Positions 1-10,190 are shown, counted from the stretch's first letter. The stretch: 64,000 nt of DNA from Pseudobacteroides sp. (GCF_036567765.1 NZ_DATCTU010000122.1:117445-181444); one strand, 5' to 3'. The notes: a model not told the origin generated them from the sequence alone. Program-made: numbers and translations.

Positions 1-1271
1 CTTTTCAAATGGGAGAAGGTATCAAATGAGGCCTTCCCATGGTATCTTCCCATACCGCTTTCCCCGACTCCTCCAAACGGCAGCCCATGTGTTATTATAT
101 GGTTTATTGTGTCATTAACACAAACTCCTCCTGAGGAGGTATTTCTTAAAACTTTTTTTATGTTTGCCTTATCGTTTGAGAAGATATATAGGGCTAAGGG
201 CTTTGGCCTTCTGTTAACAAACCCTACCGCTTCATCAATGCTTTCAAACTCCAATACAGGAAGCAGGGGTCCAAATATCTCATCTTGCATAAGTTTGCTG
301 TTTTCGCAAACGCAATCCAGGATGGTAGGGCTAATGCTTAGCTTCTCTTTACTGCTTTTGCCCCCGTAAAGAATGCTGCCATCCTTCATTAATGAGAGGA
401 GCCTTGCAAAATGCTTCTCATTAATTATATGGGCATAATCTTTAGAATCAATTGGGTTGGGTCCATAAAACTCATTTATTGAAGCAATAATGTTTTCTAC
501 CAGTTCCTTCTTTATCTTTTTATGAACCAATATATAATCCGGAGCTACACATGTTTGTCCCGAGTTCATAAACTTGCCCCAGGCGATCCTTCTTGCAGCA
601 TTTTTTATGTTGATATTTTCGTCTACTATGCATGGGCTCTTACCTCCCAATTCAAGTGTAACAGGCGTTAAATTTGAAGCTGCAGCCTCCATTATCACTT
701 TTCCCACAGCAGTGCTGCCGGTATAAAAGATGTAATCAAACTTTTGAGACAGCAGCTCCTTTGAAGCATCTATTCCACCTTCAGCAGAAGCCACATACTC
801 TTTAGCAAAAGTGGAGTTTAATATCTGAGTTATGACTGATGATACATTGGGAGATATCTCGGAAGGCTTTACAACAGCACAATTACCTGAGGCAATTGCC
901 CCTACTAAAGGAATCATTACCAACTGGAAGGGATAGTTCCATGGGCCAATAATAAGAACTGTTCCATAAGGCTCGGGAATTATATAGCTTGAACCTCCAA
1001 AAAACATAATGGGTGTCTTTACCTTTTTTCTTTTTGAAAAACTATAAATATTCTTTTTCATGTAATCAATTTCACTAAGCACAAGTCCAACCTCTGTGGT
1101 AAAACCTTCAACCTTGCATTTACCCAAGTCTTTGTTAAGTGCCTCATAAATCTTGTTTTCACTCTCTAATATAGACTGTTTCAATCTTTCCAATTGGGTA
1201 AGCCTGTATTTTATGTCCCTTGTTTTACCGCTTTCAAAATACCGCCTCTGAATTTTTGCTATATTTTTTAT
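1..1271 (-). CDS. NAD(P)-dependent aldehyde dehydrogenase (class 3-like), 3' end cut by window edge
   Basis: Oxidises aldehydes to carboxylates with NAD(P), typically fatty or aromatic aldehydes in the class 3 family. The reading frame is open from about 1271 to the window edge. It contains the cofactor-site stretch IIGPWNYPFQ near residue 105 and, close to the edge, the class-3 signature GVGESGMGRYHGKASFDTFSH. It is a membrane- or cytosol-associated family of about 450-460 residues, so only the last 30-40 residues are missing. The frame has no ATG, GTG or TTG at a normal position. A strong AAGGAG (1281-1286) lies nine bases ahead of an ATA codon at 1271. An ATG six bases further upstream is in another frame that stops after 14 codons. 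Either ATA is the start or a one-base indel in the A6 run has shifted the start. It follows the flavoprotein gene on the same strand, after a terminator. Confidence 0.88.
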   Translation of the reverse strand, partial: MKNIAKIQRRYFESGKTRDIKYRLTQLERLKQSILESENKIYEALNKDLGKCKVEGFTTEVGLVLSEIDYMKKNIYSFSKRKKVKTPIMFFGGSSYIIPEPYGTVLIIGPWNYPFQLVMIPLVGAIASGNCAVVKPSEISPNVSSVITQILNSTFAKEYVASAEGGIDASKELLSQKFDYIFYTGSTAVGKVIMEAAASNLTPVTLELGGKSPCIVDENINIKNAARRIAWGKFMNSGQTCVAPDYILVHKKIKKELVENIIASINEFYGPNPIDSKDYAHIINEKHFARLLSLMKDGSILYGGKSSKEKLSISPTILDCVCENSKLMQDEIFGPLLPVLEFESIDEAVGFVNRRPKPLALYIFSNDKANIKKVLRNTSSGGVCVNDTINHIITHGLPFGGVGESGMGRYHGKASFDTFSHLK

Positions 1272-1308
1272 ACCCCATCACTCCTTATTTTTTGATCGTG
1301 CCTAATCG

Positions 1309-1358
1309 AACAAAATCGCTTGCGGTTTTGCAGCCTGGTCGTTATTGTGAGAAATTAA
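1309..1358. repeat. Dispersed short repeat, copy 1
   Basis: About 50 bp starting with a palindrome-like core AAAATCGCTTGCGGTTTT and ending GAGAAAT. A second copy lies at 10191-10241 with the same order of blocks and a few substitutions plus a 2-base gap. Both copies lie just beside the terminator of a minus-strand gene. Function unknown. Confidence 0.5.
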
Positions 1359-1383
1359 TAAAACCCCGATATTATCGAGGTTT
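1351..1383 (-). terminator. Intrinsic terminator of the flavoprotein gene
   Basis: On the minus strand an 11-bp stem (AAACC, one mismatch, CGATA) with a 1-3 nt loop spans 1361-1383 and is followed by TTTATTAATTT. It lies 23 bp after the stop of the 1406-2821 gene. Confidence 0.6.
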
Positions 1384-1405
1384 ATCTTTTGTCGTACTTT
1401 ATATA

Positions 1406-2821
1406 TTATTGTTCCTTTTTTATTTCATGATAATCATCATCTGTGTTTATGCTCCAGGTATCATACAGCTTTTTTCCTTCAGCTATATTTTTGGCTGCGT
1501 ATAAGCCCGTCATGATGGAATGATCCATATTGTTGTATTTAAAAAGTCCGTAACGGCCAGCCAGATGGAGGTTTGTGAAATTCCTGAGGTATTCCTCCAC
1601 CTTCGCAAGACTGTCCTTATATCCCATCATATACACAGGATAAGCCTTTGGTACTCTTACTACCTTGTAATCAAGAATATCCGATGCCTTGCAGATCTTT
1701 ATCATTTCCACTTCCTTTGCCGCCAGTTCGAACAGCTTTTGATCTTCCATATTCCAAAGCTCATCGTTTTCATTGCAAAAGTACTCCAATCCGAGAGAAG
1801 TCTTACCCTCATCCGGTACCATGGACTTGCTCCAGTTTTTAAAATTCTGGATCCTTCCAAGCTTAACCTCTGGAGAATGTATATATATCCAGTTATCCGG
1901 AAATAAATCCTTTTTATTCAATATAAGATCAACCGTTAGAAAGCTCCTATATTTGAGGTTGTCGGCAGCTTTAAGCACATCGTCTGGAGCCTTTGGGTAC
2001 ATTGAGTTTATAAGCTCGGTTACCGGGATTGTTGATATAAAGTCGGACCCTTCCTCCACATGCTTTACTCCGTCGGAAGTAGTATATTCTATGCTTTTTA
2101 CAGTATATCCGTCACAATTGATTCTGGTAACATATGAATTGAGCCTTACTTCACCCTTCATTTTTTCTATCTTGTTCTTCATTTCAGTATACATCATGCC
2201 CGGTCCGAATTCAGGGTAATCAAACTCGTCTATCAAAGTCTTTATATTTGTTTTTTTAGGCTTGAAAAGTGCATTTATAATAGCTGTGGTAAGGGACAGT
2301 CCCTTAATTCTTTGTGCAGCCCACTCTGCCTGTATGGTAGAACATGGAATACCCCATACCTTTTCCGTGTATGTCTTGAAGAATATTGAGTAAAGCTTCT
2401 TTCCAAACCTGTTGGAAACCCATTCCTCAAAGGTTTCCTCCTTCTTATACGGAAAAACCCTAGCCTTAAAATAACTGAAAAGGATGATAAATGTATCTTT
2501 AATGCCGACTCCGAAGAGTGCGTTCATGGCAGTCAGGGGATAATTAAAAAATTTGTTTCGGTAGTATATTCTCGACAGCCTGGGTGTTTTTCTGAATTTA
2601 TCACCTAAAACCTCATTCCAAAGCTCATTGACCTCATCAAACTTTGTAAAAAACCTGTGTCCGCCAAGATCAAAGTAAAAGTCCTTATATTTTATTGTTT
2701 TACTGATTCCACCAACCTGAGATTCTGCTTCCAGCAGCAAAGACGGTTGTCCTTTTTTAGTAAGATAGTAGCCTGCTGCCAAACCTGCAGGCCCAGAACC
2801 CATAATAATTGTCTTTTTCAA
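1406..2821 (-). CDS. FAD-dependent oxidoreductase, UDP-galactopyranose mutase / protoporphyrinogen oxidase-like
   Basis: A 471-residue flavoprotein of the amine-oxidase/HemY superfamily. The N-terminus has the Rossmann FAD motif GSGPAGLAAGYYL (residues 8-20), followed by E31 and by the GG motif VGGISKT. LGGHRFFT near residue 53 and the C-terminal AGRYGLFKYNNMDHSIMTGL (second FAD contact) are typical of the subgroup found in polysaccharide loci. The exact substrate is not known; UDP-sugar isomerisation or desaturation of an isoprenoid or sugar lipid is possible. The start is a TTG seven bases after GGAGG. It lies 78 bp downstream of the SDR gene and may be co-transcribed with it and with the membrane glycosyltransferase-like gene. 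Confidence 0.8.
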   Translation of the reverse strand: MKKTIIMGSGPAGLAAGYYLTKKGQPSLLLEAESQVGGISKTIKYKDFYFDLGGHRFFTKFDEVNELWNEVLGDKFRKTPRLSRIYYRNKFFNYPLTAMNALFGVGIKDTFIILFSYFKARVFPYKKEETFEEWVSNRFGKKLYSIFFKTYTEKVWGIPCSTIQAEWAAQRIKGLSLTTAIINALFKPKKTNIKTLIDEFDYPEFGPGMMYTEMKNKIEKMKGEVRLNSYVTRINCDGYTVKSIEYTTSDGVKHVEEGSDFISTIPVTELINSMYPKAPDDVLKAADNLKYRSFLTVDLILNKKDLFPDNWIYIHSPEVKLGRIQNFKNWSKSMVPDEGKTSLGLEYFCNENDELWNMEDQKLFELAAKEVEMIKICKASDILDYKVVRVPKAYPVYMMGYKDSLAKVEEYLRNFTNLHLAGRYGLFKYNNMDHSIMTGLYAAKNIAEGKKLYDTWSINTDDDYHEIKKEQ

Positions 2822-2899
2822 ATTGGGCCCTCCTTTATAGACTTAGAGCGTGGAAATCTTCATTTCCCTAGACTATTCTAACACTTAATATCTCAAATA

Positions 2900-3682
2900 T
2901 CAATGGTTATTGTACTCCCAGCCCTCATCCCCATTATAAACCATAAGCTTTGTCATTCCGCCGTCTACGATTATATTCTGACCGGTAATAAACCCGCTGT
3001 CAGTTTCACATAAGAACATGACGGTACGTGCTATATCAAGGGGCTTTCCTATACGCTTCACTGGGTGTTGATTTTTGTCTTTCTCACTGTGTTTTTTATC
3101 AAAATTTTCATCAAAGTTTGCTGCAACATCAATCCATCCCGGACTTACGCTATTGACCCTAACCTTTCCTGCAAGGCTCACTGCCAAGGCATGGGTCAAT
3201 GCAGATATTCCCCCTTTTGCAGCGGTATAGCTCTCAGTATCGGCCTGAGACATCAATGCCCTTGTGGAAGAAATATTAACTATGGCGGCATCTTTAGTAA
3301 AGTGCTCACAAAACAGCTTTGACAGCATATACGGAGCGGTTACACCAACCTTTAGAACATAATTGAAATCATCATAATCACAGCCGCTTAATATGCCGTT
3401 ATTACTCATACAGGCATTGTTTATGAGGTAGTCCACCTTATTGAAGGTTTTTATCACCTCTTCTACAAAGGATACAAGCACGCCTTTTTCTGCAATATCA
3501 CCCGGGAAAAATAGGCACTCCGCTCCATTTGATCTTAACTCTGCCAATACCTTTTCCCCAGCAGCTTTATCCTTGTCGATAACAGCCAACTTAGCACCGC
3601 TTTTAGCGAATTCTTTTGAAATACAAAGCCCGATGCCGTTGGCACCCCCAGTTACTACGCAAACCCTGTCCTTAAATTTCAT
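2900..3682 (-). CDS. Short-chain dehydrogenase/reductase (SDR)
   Basis: A 260-residue classical SDR. It shows the cofactor motif TGGANGIG (residues 12-19), the structural NNA motif (LINNACMS, about 87-94), the catalytic Ser in VNISSTRA (about 137), and the catalytic YTAAK (about 152-156). The C-terminal GGM loop is typical (IIVDGGMTKL). It reduces or oxidises an alcohol/ketone with NAD(P)H; the substrate cannot be read from sequence. AAGGAGG seven bases before the ATG supports the start. It lies 34 bp downstream of the membrane glycosyltransferase-like gene, so an operon is likely. Confidence 0.88.
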   Translation of the reverse strand: MKFKDRVCVVTGGANGIGLCISKEFAKSGAKLAVIDKDKAAGEKVLAELRSNGAECLFFPGDIAEKGVLVSFVEEVIKTFNKVDYLINNACMSNNGILSGCDYDDFNYVLKVGVTAPYMLSKLFCEHFTKDAAIVNISSTRALMSQADTESYTAAKGGISALTHALAVSLAGKVRVNSVSPGWIDVAANFDENFDKKHSEKDKNQHPVKRIGKPLDIARTVMFLCETDSGFITGQNIIVDGGMTKLMVYNGDEGWEYNNH

Positions 3683-3716
3683 GGAATCCTCCTTGGATTA
3701 GCACTTTTAATATACT

Positions 3717-5726
3717 TTACTTCAATGAAAGCTTATCTACCTCTGACTTGAACTTATCAACATTATTGCTTGATATATCTAAAACATAAAATTCCACATC
3801 ACCGCTGTCGGTTTTAATGCTGATCATTTCTCCCCTTCCATACCTTTCAAACTCTTTAAACGCAGAAATGATTCTATAGGTTTTACCGTCATACTCCCAT
3901 ATCAGCTTCAAGCCTTTTTTTGTGGTGCTGTCGTAGTCTTTGACAGCTCTTTTATTTATGTCAAATATAGCTGCCTCGCTTAAAGAATTAAACGGGTTCT
4001 GATCACTCAATGACATTATTCTTTTGTTATCAAAATCACTAAGGAACAAATGTGTTATAGCATAACCCGTTTTCTGGCAGAGCAGGGTGTCATACTCAGA
4101 ACTTACCGGAAGTCCGGTTTTGAGCTCATTCCACCTCATTTTTGTAGAAGGCTTGTCTATCCCTGCTGCTACATCCTTCATAAATCTTGCTACTTCAACA
4201 TCCTTATGAGGAAGCAGCTGTAACGAATTTGGGTTTGATGCCATTTTGTATATATACCTCATGCTTGGATATAGTCCCAATAATGTTACAACAATACAAA
4301 GAGATAGCACGATATATCCCAGCTTATACTTTTTAAGCTTATGATTGTCATTAATCCTAAAAGACATACTGAAGGCACATGCAATGAGCAGCACCCAGAA
4401 AGGTGCTCCATGTAATACCCTATAATCGGCACACCCTGCAATGAAGGCACCAGCAGCAGGAATAACCGCAAGAAGAACAATATGGTAATACCTTCTTCCC
4501 AAAGCAACTATGATACCTGGTATGATTAAAAACCAGTAAGCTGCCGGTATTGCCGTAAAGTTCGGTATAAACCATTTTTCCCCTGTTGTTTCTTTATAAA
4601 TAAAAGTCTTTAAAAAGCGGTCTGTATAAACCTTATACTGCTCAGTGGGCTCACTAAGCCCAAGGGAACTACTTATAAGGGCAAAAGGCAGCTTTACATA
4701 GGCAACGGCTCCCTCTTCTTCCGTATCAATATTTAGACTGCTAATAAATTCATTGGTCATCTTTTTTTCATGCTCAAAATAAACCGGATTAAATATAACA
4801 TACATGATGAGGGGCATAATACAAATAATAAGCGATACTGAGTAAAGTAAAACTCTTTTTAGTATTTCCCCCTTCATAACCTCTTTCCAGTGAAAAACCG
4901 CCATTATTATAGAACCTAATATTAATCCGTATAAATACTGCTTTCCCATAACGGCACTATCTACAGCAAGTGCTGCCAACAATGCTCCTCCTACCAGCCT
5001 TGTCCTCCTTTTCATACTAAAGCCGGTGTATGTAAAATATAAGGAAGCCATAATCATTGGTGCCGCTATTGCATATCTGTGTCCTGCATACATGTGCATA
5101 AAGTGAATAGGTAAAAAATTAAGCACTACTGCAGCAAATATTGTGACAAACTTGTTATTAAAAAGCTTCTCAGCCATCAATGTTGTAAATAGAAATGTAA
5201 TATAACCCAGGACTGTAAGTGCAATATTGAAAATCAGCAAATTATATCCAAACAACTTGAAGAAGAATGTTATGTAGTAATGAAACACCACTTCTCTTGA
5301 TATTAGGCCTACCTTATCAAAAAATGCCGCCTGAAAGGGCTGATCTGTAAAGATATGGTTCTTCGCAAAGTAGATATCCCAGGCTCCATCATCAAAGAGC
5401 CCTTTATCACTCCATGGGAGGTTGCTAAAATTCCAAAGGTGGGTAATAAAAAAGCCGCATGTCAAAACTACATATAATATCAGCCTTTTACTTTTAAATA
5501 TGGTTAGATCAAACTTAGAGCTGCTGGTTTCAAATGCATATAAAAAGAGAAACCCAACACTAAACAGCCAGGTAGACCAAGTAAAAAAATTCCCCGGAAA
5601 AACACCACCATAATGAAGAGCAGTGCTTACTATACAACCTACCGAAAAGATTATAGCCATAAGCATAAAGTATTTTTTATAGCCGCCAAAGTCACTTGAT
5701 TTTGTTTTTAGATTCATAATCCACAT
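3717..5726 (-). CDS. Multi-pass membrane protein, glycosyltransferase family 39 / PMT-like
   Basis: 669 residues. At least nine hydrophobic segments fill the first 480 residues, followed by an extracellular C-terminal domain of about 190 residues. After the first two helices the segment DDGAWDIYFAKNHI lies in the first large outside loop, where lipid-linked sugar transferases (GT-C fold) carry acidic catalytic residues. This supports a GT-C enzyme that moves a sugar from polyprenyl phosphate to a surface acceptor. The family assignment is by topology and that loop only. The ribosome site is weak (AAGGAA about 14 bases before the first ATG); a second ATG three codons later is equally possible. 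It is the first gene of a minus-strand group with the SDR and flavoprotein. Confidence 0.6.
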   Translation of the reverse strand: MWIMNLKTKSSDFGGYKKYFMLMAIIFSVGCIVSTALHYGGVFPGNFFTWSTWLFSVGFLFLYAFETSSSKFDLTIFKSKRLILYVVLTCGFFITHLWNFSNLPWSDKGLFDDGAWDIYFAKNHIFTDQPFQAAFFDKVGLISREVVFHYYITFFFKLFGYNLLIFNIALTVLGYITFLFTTLMAEKLFNNKFVTIFAAVVLNFLPIHFMHMYAGHRYAIAAPMIMASLYFTYTGFSMKRRTRLVGGALLAALAVDSAVMGKQYLYGLILGSIIMAVFHWKEVMKGEILKRVLLYSVSLIICIMPLIMYVIFNPVYFEHEKKMTNEFISSLNIDTEEEGAVAYVKLPFALISSSLGLSEPTEQYKVYTDRFLKTFIYKETTGEKWFIPNFTAIPAAYWFLIIPGIIVALGRRYYHIVLLAVIPAAGAFIAGCADYRVLHGAPFWVLLIACAFSMSFRINDNHKLKKYKLGYIVLSLCIVVTLLGLYPSMRYIYKMASNPNSLQLLPHKDVEVARFMKDVAAGIDKPSTKMRWNELKTGLPVSSEYDTLLCQKTGYAITHLFLSDFDNKRIMSLSDQNPFNSLSEAAIFDINKRAVKDYDSTTKKGLKLIWEYDGKTYRIISAFKEFERYGRGEMISIKTDSGDVEFYVLDISSNNVDKFKSEVDKLSLK

Positions 5727-5867
5727 AATAAGCTTTCACATTCCTTTGCTTATGAATTAAGTTAACTTGTATAACAGCATTATAATAAAAACAAGGCAAA
5801 CATTCAAGTTGGAGGGAATATAGTAGATTACTTTCACCATGTATGACAGTAAAGTATCAGCTCCCCT

Positions 5868-5915
5868 TAAAAAAGGGCTGTTGCAATAGCGATTAATAAT
5901 CATATTGCAACAGCC
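5868..5915 (-). terminator. Intrinsic terminator of the secreted PA14 protein gene
   Basis: A 13-bp perfect stem (GGCTGTTGCAATA with its complement) at 5876-5915, followed on the minus strand by C and a run of six T. It lies 77 bp after the stop of the 5992-9942 gene. Confidence 0.85.
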
Positions 5916-5991
5916 TCTTTTGCACTAAACAACTTACATATTTAAATTATTGCAAGATATTTTACTCCACTGTCTATCTATCGAAAAAGTG

Positions 5992-8900
5992 TCAGTTTTC
6001 CACAAGTCTTTTTTTGTTTGCCATTGCCTCATCAAAGTTAACAACAAAATCCCACCAATTCGTTAGTGACCTTCCGTTATATACTAAACCATTGTCATAG
6101 CTTGGAACATTCTGCATCCAGTACGTAAGCCAACTCATCCTTGACTGGTTCTTCAAAATACCTATATAGTTTACAACATCTTTATTGTAATCTAGCCATG
6201 TTGTTGCATTAATATTTTTTAGGCTTCCAAGCCCATCAGGGTTCCAATTTTCTATATCCGACAGTGTGTAGTTTAAATTATCGCCATTATAGTCATAATT
6301 CCATCTTGCATTTGGCGGTTCATGTGTCCATCCATTTCTAGCAGGAGCAGGGTTCATAGTATTTGCATTTGAATATCCTACAAAACGTCCCCAGAACAAG
6401 CTTGAATCATGATCTGTATATTTGGAATCGGTATTCTTCTCACCGTCTATATACTTTAATAAGGCCTCAATCTGATGTGTATAATGTTCCATTGCTCCGT
6501 CAGCCCCGGCATGATCTTCATATACAAAATCAAAGAATGTATAAGTGTAACCAACTGATGGCAGTATGTTATTTCCACTATTACTAATATTGCCATAAGG
6601 ACCGGACATAATTGATTCAGATCCTACTATGTGCTCTCTGTCATATAGCCATGACCATATCTGCCTTGCTTTAAGGCCATCCTTAAGCTTGTCCTTCATT
6701 ATGTCTACTAAACTGTAGTTCTTTAATTGGTCCTTTGTTAGATTATCTTTTATCGCTGATGCATCAAAAGTAAAATCCTTAAAATCAGCTAACTTATTAG
6801 TTAGTACTTTTTCATAATCATCATACACTAACCCATTTTGTGAGTATGTCGGTATAGGAGTATCAATTTCCACCTCCATAATTACCCTGTAATTTATGTA
6901 TGGCTTTGCGGAAGGATTCTCGTATCCCTTGTAAATAGAGCCTTTTTCAACAGCATATTTAAAAGATGAGTTCATATTATTTATTCTAGTTCTAAGATCA
7001 TTTACATTCATATTCTTGAAATTCGCACAAACTTCATCTACCTTACCATCCTTATTTTGGTCAGGAATAAATTTTAAAACTATTACCGGTATTACATTTG
7101 TCTCAAAAGGTGCTTTGTTTTTCATTGTTTTTACAATAGCCTCATCACTCGCCGGGGAATAAAGTATTGCAGGGCTGAATGCATATACTTTATAAGTATA
7201 TGTGGTATCCTGCATAAGCCCTGTATCAGTATACTTATTTCCTTTAACTTGTCCAATAGGTATGCCATTTCTAAAGATTTCATATCCTTGTATATTATTC
7301 ATATCTAATGGAACATCCCATTCCAAAGATACACTTGTGTTGGTTATTTTGTTAGCTTTGAGGCCTGTGGGCTTTAATGGAGTTACTGTGGAATTAGAAA
7401 TATACAACCTGTTTTGAGGAATTATCTCTTTTTGAGTGCTCTTGCTGGACCAATAAAGCATCAGCGAAGCATTCGAGGCTTGGTTAACATAATCTATTCT
7501 TATGTGGTATTTCTTTCCCGGCATCATTGTGAATGTACCACTCTCTATTTCTTTATCAAAGTCACTATAGTTTATTATATTAATACCATCTATCCAAACC
7601 TTAATTTTATTTGCTAAAGGTTTTACAGACAAATTATCGAAATGAGTTTTAGTCCGGTACACTCTCATTCCTACTGACCCTTTTGTGTGCGAGGAATCGG
7701 AAATATTAATTTTAGGGTTTGTATCTTTTGAAGGAGCACTTGCTTCATCCACAAAAACTTTTATGTTGCTTGAATCGGCTACTACTTTCATATGATATGG
7801 AATATTGGGCTTTACATCATAATTTACCGAATCAATTGTTGTATATGTATAGTTACCGTTAATTAATACAAATTTGCTCAAAACAATTCTATGATTGAAC
7901 GCATCTAAAGCTGCATAATACCCTAAAAGATTATCTGCACCATAGCCCGCGTTTGATACCCTGAATAAAAGACCTCCATCCGAGTAGCTTGATGAATTTT
8001 CAATGGTTATATCGGATTGATATACGATATTTTTCTCATTAAAACTGTTATGGATGAGCTTATATCCATCACCTGAATCAATAATACATTCACCGTTTGA
8101 CTGGTGCCAATTTATAGATTCTCCTGATGTCATTCCATAATAGTTCCAATTAGAGTTATACATTTTTCCATCATATTTCTCAGCAAGTATTTTTACTTCA
8201 TTATCAGAAAGCACTCTATTATGGATCATAAGATTATCCATAGAACCGTTAAAATAGTTATTACCTGAGTTGATACGCCCAATCGTCATGCTTCCTGCCA
8301 AAGTCTCTTTATTCGTTACACTCCAATCATTTTCCAATCTACCATCAATATATATTTTTACTTTTCCATTCGTCTTATCTCTTGAAACAGTGCAGTGATG
8401 CCAATTGCTATCTGATATATCGGTCTGGGAATACATTGTTGAATCAGGATTTCCAATACCAACGCCCAATTTCTTCCCTGCCAGGACTATACCAAAATCA
8501 TTAGCAAGTCCACCAATATCAGCGTCTACTAGCCCGATACCATTATACCACTGGTCTTGCAGTCCCACCTGTGATGTTTTAATCCAAAACGACACAGTAA
8601 AATCATCCATAGAATTGTTGTCTAGAGCAATAGAGTTATTCACACCGTTAAAGTTGAATCCTTTCTTGCTAATACCGTCAACCCAACTGGAACTGCTTAT
8701 ATCTCCTTCGATACTCAAAGATTTAGTCATGTCGGATGAATTATACAGTTTATTACCGCTTCCCTCATCCATTCTATAACATACTGATTCTCTAAAGTCT
8801 TCTACAAGCGAACCCGGCACCTCAAATCTGTATTGTTCATTATATTTAGGCTGAATGTAGCCATACCATCTGGCACTAAACTCATCTCCCATAGATGAAT

Positions 8901-9942
8901 GAGGCCTTGAAGTACCCCAATTGAAATTAATTTGGGCATCTGTCTTTTTGAGAACAGCATTAGTGAAGTTTTTATCTGAATAGTACGTTGCCTTTAAACC
9001 TGATCCTTGAGGTACAATTTCATCCGAGTAAACAGTATTTGCTTCAAGCTCATTTGAAATATCGGAATAATTTCCATTTAAATCAAAGGCTCTGACTCTA
9101 TATATGTATTTTGTACCATACTTGTTTAATTCGAGTTTCATGTTTGGTTCTAAATTGCTATCAGAAAAATTTGTTGTTAATGTTTCCCCAATCTTCCTTA
9201 AATCAGAGCAATACGAAATTACCTCCATTTTTACATTATAACTTGAATATTTTATCCCTCTGTATATTTCATACTTGCTTATCCCGACATTGTCGTAAGC
9301 AGCGGACCATGATAGGTCAATAGATGTTTGAGTTTTTGAGTATTGTAGTAGATTTGTAGGAGTACTGGGTTTTGTAACATCGCCTGTTTGCACCACGTGG
9401 TATAGGTTATTGGTGGGTATGAATACTTTTGCATTTCCAGTCTGGTATACACTTGACCATTTCATTTCTATAGCAGAAGCGTCGTTGCCATTGGAATAAT
9501 ACTCGATTTTTACCGGATATTTTTGTCCTGCTGCCATTGCATAAGTCAGGGAATATTCTGTAGGGCACTGATCAAACCATTTATCCAACTGCAGCTGGTT
9601 ATTTATCCAAACCCTGATGCCATCACCGCTTGTAAAATACAGTTTATATGTATCAGTATAATCAGATTTTATATAGCCTGTCCACCTGGCAGAATATCTG
9701 TATTCATCAGTCAACTTTCCTGCTATTGAGTTATCACATAATACTCCGCTTGCATAAGTCAATCCATCAGTATATCTGGTATCGCATGGGTTAGTTAAAT
9801 CCATTCCATCAAAGAACTCTGCTTTTAATCCTCCAGGTTCCACTATTTCTGATGCCCGACACTTTGACGTAAATATCGTTAGATTTGACACCAATAATGA
9901 TAGTACAATCAATAATACTAAAGCTTTTTTTGATTTTCTCAT
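5992..9942 (-). CDS. Large secreted multidomain protein: PA14, FN3, LamG-like and an uncharacterised C-terminal domain
   Basis: 1316 residues, exported. The start is the ATG at 9942, seven bases after GGAGG; the ATG 15 bases upstream overlaps that site. Residues 1-32 form a signal peptide. Then follow a PA14 domain (about 40-185, with FTSGDGIRVWINN), an FN3 domain (about 195-310), and a second PA14 that begins near 315 and stops after YRFEVPGS. A LamG/concanavalin-like domain (about 380-595, DGISKKGFNFNGVNNSI) and a DUF1080-like jelly-roll (about 600-780) are inserted there. The rest of PA14 (KIKVWIDGINI to RLYIS) resumes afterwards. Another FN3 covers about 860-950. The last 350 residues match no family I recognise; they include a calcium-loop-like DQNKDGKVDEV and conserved-looking WLYDREHIVG. 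PA14 and LamG domains usually bind sugars, so a role on extracellular polysaccharide is inferred. Confidence 0.8.
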   Translation of the reverse strand: MRKSKKALVLLIVLSLLVSNLTIFTSKCRASEIVEPGGLKAEFFDGMDLTNPCDTRYTDGLTYASGVLCDNSIAGKLTDEYRYSARWTGYIKSDYTDTYKLYFTSGDGIRVWINNQLQLDKWFDQCPTEYSLTYAMAAGQKYPVKIEYYSNGNDASAIEMKWSSVYQTGNAKVFIPTNNLYHVVQTGDVTKPSTPTNLLQYSKTQTSIDLSWSAAYDNVGISKYEIYRGIKYSSYNVKMEVISYCSDLRKIGETLTTNFSDSNLEPNMKLELNKYGTKYIYRVRAFDLNGNYSDISNELEANTVYSDEIVPQGSGLKATYYSDKNFTNAVLKKTDAQINFNWGTSRPHSSMGDEFSARWYGYIQPKYNEQYRFEVPGSLVEDFRESVCYRMDEGSGNKLYNSSDMTKSLSIEGDISSSSWVDGISKKGFNFNGVNNSIALDNNSMDDFTVSFWIKTSQVGLQDQWYNGIGLVDADIGGLANDFGIVLAGKKLGVGIGNPDSTMYSQTDISDSNWHHCTVSRDKTNGKVKIYIDGRLENDWSVTNKETLAGSMTIGRINSGNNYFNGSMDNLMIHNRVLSDNEVKILAEKYDGKMYNSNWNYYGMTSGESINWHQSNGECIIDSGDGYKLIHNSFNEKNIVYQSDITIENSSSYSDGGLLFRVSNAGYGADNLLGYYAALDAFNHRIVLSKFVLINGNYTYTTIDSVNYDVKPNIPYHMKVVADSSNIKVFVDEASAPSKDTNPKINISDSSHTKGSVGMRVYRTKTHFDNLSVKPLANKIKVWIDGINIINYSDFDKEIESGTFTMMPGKKYHIRIDYVNQASNASLMLYWSSKSTQKEIIPQNRLYISNSTVTPLKPTGLKANKITNTSVSLEWDVPLDMNNIQGYEIFRNGIPIGQVKGNKYTDTGLMQDTTYTYKVYAFSPAILYSPASDEAIVKTMKNKAPFETNVIPVIVLKFIPDQNKDGKVDEVCANFKNMNVNDLRTRINNMNSSFKYAVEKGSIYKGYENPSAKPYINYRVIMEVEIDTPIPTYSQNGLVYDDYEKVLTNKLADFKDFTFDASAIKDNLTKDQLKNYSLVDIMKDKLKDGLKARQIWSWLYDREHIVGSESIMSGPYGNISNSGNNILPSVGYTYTFFDFVYEDHAGADGAMEHYTHQIEALLKYIDGEKNTDSKYTDHDSSLFWGRFVGYSNANTMNPAPARNGWTHEPPNARWNYDYNGDNLNYTLSDIENWNPDGLGSLKNINATTWLDYNKDVVNYIGILKNQSRMSWLTYWMQNVPSYDNGLVYNGRSLTNWWDFVVNFDEAMANKKRLVEN

Positions 9943-10190
9943 AATCTTTCCTCCCATTCAGTTTTGCCTCTTGAGCCACTTAGCCAGATAATAATTGATA
10001 TTAGTGCAATACATTGATTTACTCGTATGGAATATTTACTATGTCCCCCTTTCCATAAGCCACTAATGATTAATACACTTCTCATATCAATATTATTTTA
10101 ATGTAATCGTTCAAGAAAAAATGGGAACAAATTTGGAATGTTTTTTGCATTTTTTCTGAAAAAATTCATGACAAAGAAAAACCTAGTTAA

